Below, piece after piece: positions 26,074 through 34,684 of a stretch of 64,000 bases of DNA. The notes under the pieces were generated by a model. It was not told the origin of the DNA, searched no databases, and saw nothing but the letters and a program-made list of their open reading frames with translations. A program made the translations under genes and the position numbers. Source of the DNA: Ornithinimicrobium sp. F0845 (GTDB lineage Bacteria; Actinomycetota; Actinomycetes; Actinomycetales; Dermatophilaceae); contig NZ_JALKAL010000018.1 of the NCBI RefSeq assembly GCF_023015765.1, forward strand, positions 27,400 through 91,399, in the 5' to 3' direction. The number at the start of each line of letters is the position of its first letter. Position 1 is the stretch's first letter.

Positions 26074-29031
26074 CTATGGGGAGAAACCTCCAGAATTGTC
26101 AGAGCCAAGGAGGATTCTGGCGAACGCAGCACGGGTGGGGGCGTCCAGCTTCTGCTTAGCTGCTGCCACGTGCTTCTCGACCGTCTTGACCGAGAGGTGC
26201 AGGTCTCGGCCGATCTGAGCGTTGGTGTGGCCCACGGCGACCAGTTCCGCGACTTCGCGTTCGCGGGGGGAGAGCGCGTCGCCGTATCCCTGCCGACCGC
26301 CGCGATGCCGGCCAGGCACCGCCACCCCGAGCCGCCGCGCCAGCCGGTGGGCGCGGGCCTCGTCCCACGAGGCCCCCAGTCGGCGGTAGCCGTCCAGTGC
26401 GGCACGCAGGGCGTCACCTGCCGCGACCGGGTCCGCTGAGGTCAGCCGACCGGCGATCGCCTCCCGGCACTGGGCCGCCTCGTAGGTGCAGTCGAGAGCG
26501 GCGTACGTCTTCGCCGCCCTTTCGAGCAGGGCTGCGGCCGCGACGGGGTCGGCGGCGAGGAGGCCGTCGGCGTGCATCAGCACCGAGTCGGCCAGGGGTG
26601 CATCCAGGTCCGCCACGGCGCGTCGGACGCCGGCGACCCAGTCGCCGGCCTCCCCTGCTCGGTCGGCGGTTGCCAGGAGAGCCTCGACGAATACCGGCAA
26701 CACGCGCAGGGCCGGCGCCCAGACCCCCTTCCGCTCGGCGGTCGCGAGGACGCGCACTCCGAGCTCCACCGCCGAGTCGAACTCATCGCGACTGAGCCGG
26801 AGGCGGACGAGGGCCGTAGCGGGCACCGACAGCAGGTCGTTGGCGCCCAGAGATTCCGTCCGATCCACGGCGGCCTCGAGCAGCGACTGCGCGGACTCGA
26901 TCTCACCGCGCGCCAGGCTGAGGCAGGCATGGACCGACTCGACATCGACGCCAGCACGGGAGAAGTCGCTCAGGTCGTCGACCAGGCCGGCGACCCGCTC
27001 CGCGAGCCCGGTCCACCGGCCCCTGCAATAGTCCAGCAGCGCCAAGGATCGGCGCAGCCGCAACTCCAGTCGCGGACTCCCACACTCCCGTGCGCCGTCG
27101 AGGCCGACGGTGAGGTACGTCGCGGCGACGCCGTGATGGCCGGCGTAGCAGGCCTGGATCCCGATGGTGTCGTAAGCGTTGACCTCCCGGCGCAGCCGCG
27201 GGGTCCCGCCGGTGTCCACGGCCACCCCCTCGGCGAGGGCGCGCCAGGCCGGGTCACCCATGACCACCAGCACCATCGCGACCTTGCCGCGCAAGAAAAC
27301 GCGGGTCACCGGATCGTCCACCCGGGGCAACTGTCCGAGGGCACCGTGGAGCCAATGCCGATGCTCCGCCGGTTCGACACCGTCGGTGTGGGGGATGCCC
27401 AGCCCGATCATCGCCCAGGCGCGTAAGGCCGGGTCGGTGAGGTCGTCCAGGGCCTCGAGGTAGAGCCTGCGCAGCGACTCGGAGTCACCACCGGTCTGCT
27501 CGAGCTGCAGGGCGAGTCGGAGCCGTAGCTCCCCCCGCCACTCCGCCTGGATCCGGGACGCGGCCACCGACGGGTCCGACATGACGTCGATCGCCTGGGC
27601 GATCAGCTGGGGAAGGTCGGAGATCTCTGGGATGACATCGTTGGCAACCCGAGCCAGTCGCAGCGCGACCCGGCTGCGGGCCTCCCCGTCCAGGGGAGCC
27701 TCCCGGAGGACGTCCGCGAGGAGGCGGCAGGCTTGCTCGTCGTCGTACAGCTCGACAGCCCGAACCGCCGCGCGCTCGGCGGCCACCGCCCACGCGGCTA
27801 GCCGGCCAGCACGGTGCAGATGGTGGGCTTCCACCCAGGGTTGGTCCTCGACCGAGCCGGCCGGCCCGGAGAGTGCGGTGGCGGCGCGGGCGTGCAGTCG
27901 CCGACGGCGTACGCCGGAGATCGACTCGTAGACCGCCTGCGCGGTGAGCAGATGGCGGAAACCGACCCGGTCACCGTCCTCGCTGAGGAGCCCAGCGGCG
28001 AGTGCCTCCTCAAGACCGTCCTCGACCGCGTCGGAGGCGGCCGAGCAGATCGCGGCGATGACCTCGACGGGCTGGGCGACCTGGAGGACCGCGGCGGCCT
28101 CGAGTGCCTCCCGAGCGGGGCGACTCAGGCGGCTCGCGCGTTCGAGCACGGCATCCCGGATGCGGTACGGCACGTCGAGCCGGTCCAGCGTGCGGCGTAC
28201 CCAGCGCGATCCATGGCGGATCAGCGTGCCCCGTGCCTGCAGCAGCGCGAGCAACTCCTCGATGGCGAACGGGATCCCGGAGGCGCGTTCCCACAGGTAC
28301 GTCGCGAACTCCTCTGACAGGTCGTCCACACCCAGGATGGCGGAGGCCAGGGGCCGCGTGTCGGCCGGACCGAGCGCGCCGAGCCGGAGGCGCAATGGCG
28401 GTACCGGGCCGGTGACCGCGAGCGCGCCGCGTACCCACGGCTCCACCTCGTCGTCGCGGACACTGACCACGAGCGCCAGTCCGGGCGGAGGAGCAGTGAT
28501 CAGCTGGCCTACCAGTTCGACGGTCTGCGCGTCGGCGCAGTGCAGGTCCTCGATGACCAGCACGACCGGACCGAGGGCGTGCAGCAGGTCGGCGACCGCG
28601 CGGAAGACCCGGTGGCGCTCCGCCAGAGGGTCATCGAGGGGCTCGAGAGCGGGCGGAAGGATCGCGGCGAGCTCGGGCAGCAATGGTCGCAGCCCGCCGG
28701 TGACCGCTGGAAGCACGGCCTCGGCGAGGCGCTTCTGCTGCCCGCGGAGCGTTTCGACCAGTGGGCCGAGAGGAAACGGGTCGCCGAGCCGACGGCATGA
28801 CCCCCGGAGCACGGGAAGCCCGCCAAGCCGGGGGTCGGCCTCGAGCTCGGCTAGCAGCCGGGTCTTGCCGGCCCCGGCCTCGCCCTCGATCACCACCACG
28901 GCCGGCGGGCTCGTGACCGCGGTGACCAGGGCGTCCAACTCACGGTCGCGTCCGACCATGTGCGTGCTCACCCGCGCGACCTGGGGTGGGGGCGCGGTCT
29001 CCGGCCCCGGTCGAGTCACCGGGCTCTGCAT
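26074..29031 (-). CDS. LAL-family LuxR transcriptional regulator (large ATPase)
   Basis: A 985-residue MalT-like regulator. HMVGRDRELDALVTAV is followed by the Walker A GEAGAGKT (residues 50-57), and Walker B is VVLVIEDLHCADA. A long TPR-like helical region fills residues 400-900. The C-terminal LuxR HTH reads LSPREREVAELVAVGHTNAQ then LHLSVKTVEKHVAAAKQKL. LAL proteins are ATP-dependent activators responding to a ligand sensed by the helical part. It lies 180 bp downstream of the giant subtilase gene on the same strand, separated by a hairpin, and may regulate it. All motifs are intact, unlike the neighbouring transposases. Confidence 0.93.
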   Translation of the reverse strand: MQSPVTRPGPETAPPPQVARVSTHMVGRDRELDALVTAVTSPPAVVVIEGEAGAGKTRLLAELEADPRLGGLPVLRGSCRRLGDPFPLGPLVETLRGQQKRLAEAVLPAVTGGLRPLLPELAAILPPALEPLDDPLAERHRVFRAVADLLHALGPVVLVIEDLHCADAQTVELVGQLITAPPPGLALVVSVRDDEVEPWVRGALAVTGPVPPLRLRLGALGPADTRPLASAILGVDDLSEEFATYLWERASGIPFAIEELLALLQARGTLIRHGSRWVRRTLDRLDVPYRIRDAVLERASRLSRPAREALEAAAVLQVAQPVEVIAAICSAASDAVEDGLEEALAAGLLSEDGDRVGFRHLLTAQAVYESISGVRRRRLHARAATALSGPAGSVEDQPWVEAHHLHRAGRLAAWAVAAERAAVRAVELYDDEQACRLLADVLREAPLDGEARSRVALRLARVANDVIPEISDLPQLIAQAIDVMSDPSVAASRIQAEWRGELRLRLALQLEQTGGDSESLRRLYLEALDDLTDPALRAWAMIGLGIPHTDGVEPAEHRHWLHGALGQLPRVDDPVTRVFLRGKVAMVLVVMGDPAWRALAEGVAVDTGGTPRLRREVNAYDTIGIQACYAGHHGVAATYLTVGLDGARECGSPRLELRLRRSLALLDYCRGRWTGLAERVAGLVDDLSDFSRAGVDVESVHACLSLARGEIESAQSLLEAAVDRTESLGANDLLSVPATALVRLRLSRDEFDSAVELGVRVLATAERKGVWAPALRVLPVFVEALLATADRAGEAGDWVAGVRRAVADLDAPLADSVLMHADGLLAADPVAAAALLERAAKTYAALDCTYEAAQCREAIAGRLTSADPVAAGDALRAALDGYRRLGASWDEARAHRLARRLGVAVPGRHRGGRQGYGDALSPREREVAELVAVGHTNAQIGRDLHLSVKTVEKHVAAAKQKLDAPTRAAFARILLGSDNSGGFSP

Positions 29032-29158
29032 CGTCCTCTTCGCTACGAGATGGATCGGGGTGCCGATATCCTCTCACTCCGCGCCGCTGCCGGGAAAAGG
29101 AAGCCGTGGGTGAGGCTCGCCATGTCGCGGGTTCGTCACGATCCGAGGTACGCCGACA

Positions 29159-29188
29159 GGGCGGCCGGGTCACGCGACCCGACCGCCC
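29159..29188 (-). terminator. Strong hairpin between subtilase and LAL genes
   Basis: GGGCGGCCGGGTC and GACCCGACCGCCC pair with one mismatch around a 4-nt loop (ACGC), 24 nt beyond the subtilase stop on the minus strand. There is no T-tract. It should end or attenuate subtilase transcription before the regulator gene. Confidence 0.7.
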
Positions 29189-29211
29189 CGGGGAGTATCC
29201 GGCTGCACTGC

Positions 29212-32200
29212 TCAGGAACAGCCGACCTCGTCGAGATCGAGGGCGACCTCGCTGGTCTTACCGGCCGACACCCTGACCGACTCGGACTCGATCGAGTAGC
29301 CATCCTTCGCCGCGAACACGGTGAGCTCGCCGTTGCGCTTGCTGTTGCGCTTCTTGTCGAGCCAGTGTGCGAACGACCCGTCGGCGTCGGTACGGAAGGT
29401 CCGTTCCATCACCGGGGAGGAGAACTGCACGGTGGCACCGTCGAGCAGTGTCGTCAACCCGTCGCACGCGACGCCGGAGACCACGCCGGCGACCTTGGAC
29501 CACGACCTGGGCGGGGTCACGATCATCGAGACCTCCACTTCTGGCTGCGGGTAGGGCGTGCTCTCCAGGATCGCCAGACCCGCGGTGTAGGTCCCCGGCT
29601 GGTCGACCGTCGAGTCGGTGGTGACCAGGATCTCGGTGGTCTCGCCCACCGCGAGGGTGGCAGTGGACTTGTCCGTCGAGACCCAGCCGACGTCGGCCGA
29701 GCCGTCGCTGCACTGGTCGTAGCCAGGCAGCATCTCTGCAGCGGCGTTGGGGTTGTAGCCCTGCGGCGAGCCGCCCACCTTGTAGAGTCCGCAGGCACCC
29801 CCGCCGCGGTAGAGCACCGTGTTGGCCCCGGGCAGTCCGGTCCAGGAGTCGGCGACCGGGTCGTAGCCGAAGGCCTGGTTGGTGATCTGGCCGCGCTGGA
29901 CGCCACCGACGATGACCAGCAGGTCGTTGGCGACGCTGTTGGCGCTGCCCCAGACGTCGTACGGCGCATCGGCCTTTCGCACCCAGGTGTCGGCGCCCGG
30001 GTCGTAGGCGTAGGTCCGGTTCGTGACGTCGGAGCCGATGCCGCCGCTGCAGTAGATCGTCCAGTCGATCGTGCCGCAGGCGCTGTACGCGAGCGCCATC
30101 GGATAGTCGGACATCCGCTGCCACTCGTCGGAAGCGACGTCGTAGGCCATCGCGCTGGCCGACATCGGGTTGCACTGCGCGGTGGTGCAGCCCCCGATCG
30201 CGAACAGCCGCCCGTTGACCACCGCCGCCGCGGCACCCGCGCGGCCCTCGGGGTTCGTGGCCACCGGCGCCCAGCTGTTGGCGCCGGGGTCGTAGACCCA
30301 GGTGTCGCCCTGCGTGACGTCGTTCTCGTCCCAACCACCGGTGGCCACGATGCGGCCGTCGATGACCCCGGCGGTCATACCGCTGCGCGGCGCCGGCAGG
30401 GAGGCGACCTCGGACCAGGCCAGGGTGGCCGGGTCGTAGGCCCACGCCGAGCTCAGCGCACCGCCGCTGCCGTAGCCGGCGATCGAGTAGATCTTGCCAT
30501 CCAGCCGGACCACGGCGTTGTCCATCACCGCCGCCGGAGAGTCCGCAATGTCGATCCATGGGTCGACATGCGGTGCCGACTCCTGCTCGACCGAGTCACC
30601 ACCGCCGGATGCGCCAGGCGCGCCCACCTCGACCGGGGCGTCCGACCAGTGCACCGGGGCACCCTCGGCCGCCGTGATCGAGTTCCGACTCGTCGTGCGC
30701 CCGTCGGCGCCCTGGAGCACGAAGCCGCGGTCGCGTTCGCCGACTCGGATATCCAACGGCGCGGTGCCGGTGTTGGTCAGGGTGATGCTCCGGGTCTCGG
30801 TGCCGCTGCCGAGCTCCTGGGTGAGTTCCACCTCTGCCGGGGTGACCGAGAGCTGCCCGGCGTTCAGAGTGGCGTCGGCGACGGCGAAGCCGTCCAGGTC
30901 GACCGGGCCGGTCCAAGTCTCGTACTTCGGCGCGGTGACAGTCAGCTGCTGCTGACCGTCGGCCGGGCTGTAGAGCCAGTACGAACCGCTCGCCGGGGTG
31001 GCCGTGGACTCGGTGCTGACGTCACCGACGCTGATCTGGGCACCGATGAGGCCCTCACCGGTGTTGGCGTCGGTCACCGTGCCGACCAGCATGGCGCCAC
31101 CCTCATCGGCAGCACAGGCGAACGCCTGGTCGGAGGGGTTGGCCCAGTCGAGCGCGTTCCAGAAGATCTTCTCCGACTCGGGCAGCCAGGAGCCGGCGCC
31201 GCGCGCGTGCATCGACAGCAGCACGTGCCGGTTGTTGGCCCGCTCCTGGACGCCGATGCCCGGACCCGAGACGCCGCGGGTGGCGTCGCCGGCACCGGCG
31301 AGGACCTGGCGGCCCTCACCCTCGTAGCCGGTGAACCAGGCGGTCTGGGCGCCGCCGAGATGACCGATCCGGTCGCCTGCCTGGAAGTCGGCCAGGACCG
31401 GGTGCTCCTGGGTCACCTCGTAGAACGTGCCGGAACCGCTCGCGTTGCGACGCTCTAGGGTCATCGGATTGCCGGTCACCTTCGACAGCGCGGCGACTCC
31501 GTTCCCGAGGCCGAACGCGAAGTCGGTGAACACGATCCCGGTGCCGCTGGCATCGGTGCGGGCCAGCAGGTCCTGGAACGCCTCCGTGGTGGGCAGCGTG
31601 TAGTTCGAGGTCCACAGCACCAGGTCATAGCCCTGGATCTGGGCCAATTGCGAAGTGGTGAAGAAGGTGGCATCGATCCCGTACCCGCCCAAGTACTCCT
31701 CGTACTCGAAGCCGGGGTCGTTGGAGACGAGCGCGATCTTCGGCTGCTGCTGGTGGTATCCGGGCGCGACGCACGGGCTTTGCTGGACCGGGACTGCCAG
31801 GTCGACGGTAGTGTCACCGCTGACCTCGACGCTCCGGGTCAGCGTCTGGTAGCCCGGGTAGGCCGGCGACACCGAAAGGTCGTACGACGTCCCGGTCGGC
31901 ACGTCGAGACTGAAGCTGCCGTCCCGAGGATCCGTGTGCAGGGTCAGTGCGGGTGCGCCTGCGACGCTCACCTGGGCGTACAACGGCCAGCCCTGTCCGG
32001 AGCCATCGGTGACCGTACCGGAGACGGTGGCCGTGGGCAGCGCGGTGAGGGAGAAGTCCTGGGTGGTGGTCGTGCCCTCGCTCACGGTGACCGACGCGGA
32101 CTCCTCGCCGTAGCCGAAGCTGGTCGCGGTGACCTCGTAGTCGCCGACGGGCAGCTTGGTGATGAAGTGTCCCTCGTCGTCGACCGTGACCTCGCGATCG

Positions 32201-33801
32201 ACCGCGGACTCGCCCTCGCCGCCGGTCACCTCGACGGTGGCGGCGGCCAGTGGGGTGCCCTCCTCGGCGTCGGTGACGTCACCGGCCAGGGTGCCGATCG
32301 GGCCACGGTCACCGGCCTCCACCAGCGCCAGGGCGTCCAGTCGGCCTTCGCCGTACACGTTGTTGTTCTCGGCGGTACCGCCGCACTGCAGGTCCTCGGT
32401 GTCGATGGCGGTCTCGTCGAGGATCTCGGTGGTGCCTGGCAGGTCGCCGATCAGGTCGGGCTGTGCGGACCAGAGCAGCGCCAGCGCACCGGAGGTGTGC
32501 GGCGCAGCCATCGAGGTACCGCTGAGAACCTTGTAGCCGCCGCCGGGGGCAGCGGACCGAACGTTGACGCCAGGCGCGGAGATGTGGGGCTTGATCCCGC
32601 CGTCCTGGCCCGACCCGCGGGAGGAGAACGAGCCGATCGTGTTGTTCATGTCGTAGGCCCCGACGGAGTAGTTGATCGTGCGAGAGCCCGGGGAGCCGGC
32701 CGTCTGACATTCCGGTCCGTTGTTGCCGTTGGACCAGATCGCGAAGATCCCGGAGGCCGCCCAGGCCTCGGAGATGTCCTCCATGAAGGGGTCGTTGGAG
32801 GGGATCCTTGTGCCCCAGGAGTTGTTGATGATGTGCGGGCGCTTGCTGGGATCGGCCGCCGAACCGTCCAGCTTAGTCGGTGCCAGCATCCATTGTCCTG
32901 CCTCGATCAGGTCGACGTCGGAGCAGGTGGAGCAGCCGTTGGCGGTGATCCAGGTGGCCCCGGGAGCGACGCCGATCTGGTTGTCACCGCCGTCGGAGCC
33001 GACCATGGTGCCCATCGTGTGGGTGCCGTGACCGTCGTGGTCACACGGGCCAGCGGAGCAGCTGCCGTCGGTGTCCAGCCAGTTGTAGTCGTGGGTGAAG
33101 GTGCCGTCGCCGTTGGTGCCGCGGTACTGCTCCACCAGCGCCGGGTGGTCGAACTGCACGCCGCTGTCGATGTTGGCGATCACGATGCCCTCACCGGAGT
33201 CGCCCTCGGCCCAGACCTGGTCGGCCTTGATGTTCGCCACGCCCCACTCGACGGCATCCGCCGTCGCCTGGGCGTCGTGGTTTGAGACCGGTTCGACGGA
33301 CTGGTAGGTGCGCGACGGCCAGAGCCCGTCGACAGCGGGCACGACGGCGAGCTCCTCGGCCAGCGCGCGGCTGCCGTTCTCGACGTACACCGCGTCTGTG
33401 GCCCAGAACGTCTTGTACGACGCGTTGGACCGCTTCAGCGCGGTAATCACCTCGGCCTGGTGGTCGGCAGACTCCTCCTTCAGCGCCTCGACCACCTCCG
33501 CTCCGCGCTGATCCCAGTCGCCGTTCGCGGCGGCCGCGCTCAGGTCGGTGTCGTCGTCCCGTTCGAAGCGGACCCAGAAGTCCACCTTCGCTGACTTCTC
33601 GAACTTCCTCGCCAACCCCGGCTGGACCTTGTCCTCCGGTCGGGGTGACTGCTGGCGCGCGGCGTCGTACTCGACCGGACCAGCCGAGGAGTCAGGATCG
33701 CTGGCCTGGACCGCCGGTGCAGGTCCCGCAAGGGTGGCGGCTGCGAACAGAGCGGCACCGGCGGTGACACTGGCGGCCCGAGCCATCCAGTTGCGGCTCA
33801 T
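29212..33801 (-). CDS. Secreted S8 subtilase with carboxypeptidase-regulatory repeats and Kelch propeller
   Basis: A 1529-residue exported protease. A signal peptide (residues 1-33, ending PAPAVQA) is followed by an I9-like propeptide region (about 70-170). The S8 catalytic domain has Asp212 in ANIDSGVQFDHP, His258 in DGHGTHTMG, the oxyanion Asn in WSNGNNGPE, and Ser430 in LSGTSMAAPH. Then come two carboxypeptidase-regulatory-like beta-sandwiches (about 500-660) and a ThuA/GATase-like Rossmann block starting KIALVSNDPGFEYEEYLGG. After a third beta-domain and an Ig-like domain, five to six Kelch repeats follow (KIYSIAGYGSGGALSSAWAY, RIVATGGWDENDVTQGDTWV). A final Ig/CnaB-like domain ends DEVGCS. 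No LPxTG or lipobox is present, so it is probably released. The combination is unusual. Confidence 0.92.
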   Translation of the reverse strand: MSRNWMARAASVTAGAALFAAATLAGPAPAVQASDPDSSAGPVEYDAARQQSPRPEDKVQPGLARKFEKSAKVDFWVRFERDDDTDLSAAAANGDWDQRGAEVVEALKEESADHQAEVITALKRSNASYKTFWATDAVYVENGSRALAEELAVVPAVDGLWPSRTYQSVEPVSNHDAQATADAVEWGVANIKADQVWAEGDSGEGIVIANIDSGVQFDHPALVEQYRGTNGDGTFTHDYNWLDTDGSCSAGPCDHDGHGTHTMGTMVGSDGGDNQIGVAPGATWITANGCSTCSDVDLIEAGQWMLAPTKLDGSAADPSKRPHIINNSWGTRIPSNDPFMEDISEAWAASGIFAIWSNGNNGPECQTAGSPGSRTINYSVGAYDMNNTIGSFSSRGSGQDGGIKPHISAPGVNVRSAAPGGGYKVLSGTSMAAPHTSGALALLWSAQPDLIGDLPGTTEILDETAIDTEDLQCGGTAENNNVYGEGRLDALALVEAGDRGPIGTLAGDVTDAEEGTPLAAATVEVTGGEGESAVDREVTVDDEGHFITKLPVGDYEVTATSFGYGEESASVTVSEGTTTTQDFSLTALPTATVSGTVTDGSGQGWPLYAQVSVAGAPALTLHTDPRDGSFSLDVPTGTSYDLSVSPAYPGYQTLTRSVEVSGDTTVDLAVPVQQSPCVAPGYHQQQPKIALVSNDPGFEYEEYLGGYGIDATFFTTSQLAQIQGYDLVLWTSNYTLPTTEAFQDLLARTDASGTGIVFTDFAFGLGNGVAALSKVTGNPMTLERRNASGSGTFYEVTQEHPVLADFQAGDRIGHLGGAQTAWFTGYEGEGRQVLAGAGDATRGVSGPGIGVQERANNRHVLLSMHARGAGSWLPESEKIFWNALDWANPSDQAFACAADEGGAMLVGTVTDANTGEGLIGAQISVGDVSTESTATPASGSYWLYSPADGQQQLTVTAPKYETWTGPVDLDGFAVADATLNAGQLSVTPAEVELTQELGSGTETRSITLTNTGTAPLDIRVGERDRGFVLQGADGRTTSRNSITAAEGAPVHWSDAPVEVGAPGASGGGDSVEQESAPHVDPWIDIADSPAAVMDNAVVRLDGKIYSIAGYGSGGALSSAWAYDPATLAWSEVASLPAPRSGMTAGVIDGRIVATGGWDENDVTQGDTWVYDPGANSWAPVATNPEGRAGAAAAVVNGRLFAIGGCTTAQCNPMSASAMAYDVASDEWQRMSDYPMALAYSACGTIDWTIYCSGGIGSDVTNRTYAYDPGADTWVRKADAPYDVWGSANSVANDLLVIVGGVQRGQITNQAFGYDPVADSWTGLPGANTVLYRGGGACGLYKVGGSPQGYNPNAAAEMLPGYDQCSDGSADVGWVSTDKSTATLAVGETTEILVTTDSTVDQPGTYTAGLAILESTPYPQPEVEVSMIVTPPRSWSKVAGVVSGVACDGLTTLLDGATVQFSSPVMERTFRTDADGSFAHWLDKKRNSKRNGELTVFAAKDGYSIESESVRVSAGKTSEVALDLDEVGCS

Positions 33802-34119
33802 CGCGGGTCACCGGACTCTCCGCGCGGCGGGCACCAACAGGAGACAGGCAAACAGAACGGGGGCATGGGACCTCCACCGGTAAGGGGGACGCGGACACCC
33901 TGGTGGTGCCTGCACAGTTCTTCCAAATTTTCGAGCTCCACCCGCTCCCGTCGCCATGGGGAGGTTCCCCCATTTTTGCTCAGAGGTCTGTTGCGGGCCG
34001 TCACCCAGCCGTTGATCGCCATCCCGCACGGGAGGGCGAACCGGCCGGCGACGTCCAGTGCGACGGTGTCCAGCTCGTACTGGCGATGTCTACTCCACGA
34101 CGCCCGCGGCGCTCCCTCA
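33802..34119. other. Leader of the subtilase gene and unassigned DNA
   Basis: No convincing gene is present. Upstream of the subtilase ATG lies ACCGGTGGAGGTCCC, and further out a short dyad GGGGAGGTTCCCC followed by TTTTT on the plus strand (33957-33979) resembles a terminator or operator. An open minus-strand frame crosses the region (34394-33798), but it runs antisense through the IS1634 remnant and has no recognisable domain. Confidence 0.45.
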
Positions 34120-34476
34120 GCAGAGGGGTATCGGAACGTGTGGATCCACTCCAGCGCCAAGGCCAGCCGCGATGCCCAGGCACGGCCCGGGCGGATCGAC
34201 GCCGGCGTCGCCGCGACCGAACCCCTCGAGGGCAAGCCCGCAGGGCTACGGAGCCGGTGCAAGACCCGCGTCGCGGTCGAGCAAGCCGCGGTCAAAGCTC
34301 TCGCCGGTGCCGGGGCAGACCGGTGGGTCACCGCCTCGGTGAGCGAGACGACGCAGCCAGAGACGGCTGCTTCCCGCTCATCACCAACGACCACCTACTC
34401 AGCGACGCCGACAGGGCGCCAACCGATACCAGCCGAACCTCGAACGCCTCCACCCCCTGCTCAAGAGCGTCCAGAA
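34120..34476 (+). pseudogene. IS1634-like transposase remnant, multiply frameshifted
   Basis: Three successive frames carry collinear pieces of the C-terminal half of an IS1634/IS4-type transposase. Frame one (34138-34350) reads IHSSAKASRDAQARPGRIDA then RSRCKTRVAVEQAAVKAL. Frame two (34362-34415) reads DGCFPLITNDHLLSDAD. Frame three (34424-34477) reads RYQPNLERLHPLLKSVQN. At least two frameshifts are needed and the N-terminal half is missing. The third frame runs without a stop into the right-hand aceE tail in the aceE frame, giving a chimeric reading frame ending at 34684. The element's end and its DDE glutamate region are lost at that junction. Confidence 0.75.
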
Positions 34477-34684
34477 CGGCGCGGACGGCTTCGGCTGCGC
34501 CGACATCCGTGCGGCGGCCCGCCGGTTCTTCCACATCGACGGCCCGTCGATGGTGGTCAAGGCCCTGCAGATGCTCGCCGACCGCGGCGAGATCGACGAG
34601 AGCGTCCCGCAGCAGGCGATCGAGAAGTACCAGCTGCACGACGTCCGCGCCGGCACCAGCGGCGTCACCGGCGGCGACTCCTAG
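34477..34684 (+). repeat. Direct repeat, right copy: duplicate aceE tail
   Basis: Second copy of the last 208 bp of aceE, 9,954 bp from the first and without indels. It encodes [18 protein letters not shown] where the functional copy has [18 protein letters not shown], so two of its three differences change residues in a conserved motif. It has no upstream aceE and is a non-functional tail. Its TAG (34682-34684) overlaps the TAG of the convergent GDPD gene (34681-34683), which preserves the pre-insertion junction. Confidence 0.97.

Larger units (their letters stand above)
24731..34476. mobile_element. 9.95-kb insertion at the 3' end of aceE, carrying LAL regulator and Kelch subtilase
   Basis: DNA between the two aceE-tail copies. 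It carries IS630 and IS1634 transposase remnants, a LuxR/LAL regulator, a giant secreted subtilase, and long non-coding stretches. It lacks the AGTATGCC motif that is frequent on both sides. In the right-hand copy the aceE TAG overlaps the stop codon of the GDPD gene, so the original order was aceE converging directly on GDPD. The geometry fits site-specific or Campbell-type integration of a circle carrying its own aceE tail. No integrase, relaxase or replication gene is visible, so it is either degraded or was mobilised in trans. Confidence 0.85.

Noticed and set aside
33798..34394. 198-codon minus-strand frame with a segment reading NGGTSPWRRERVELENLEEL
   Set aside because: It overlaps the subtilase start and runs antisense through the IS1634 remnant. 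No domain or ribosome-binding site; probably chance.
24731..34476. Integrase or relaxase gene for the aceE insertion
   Set aside because: I looked on both strands for tyrosine or serine recombinase and relaxase motifs; only the IS630 and IS1634 transposase remnants were found.
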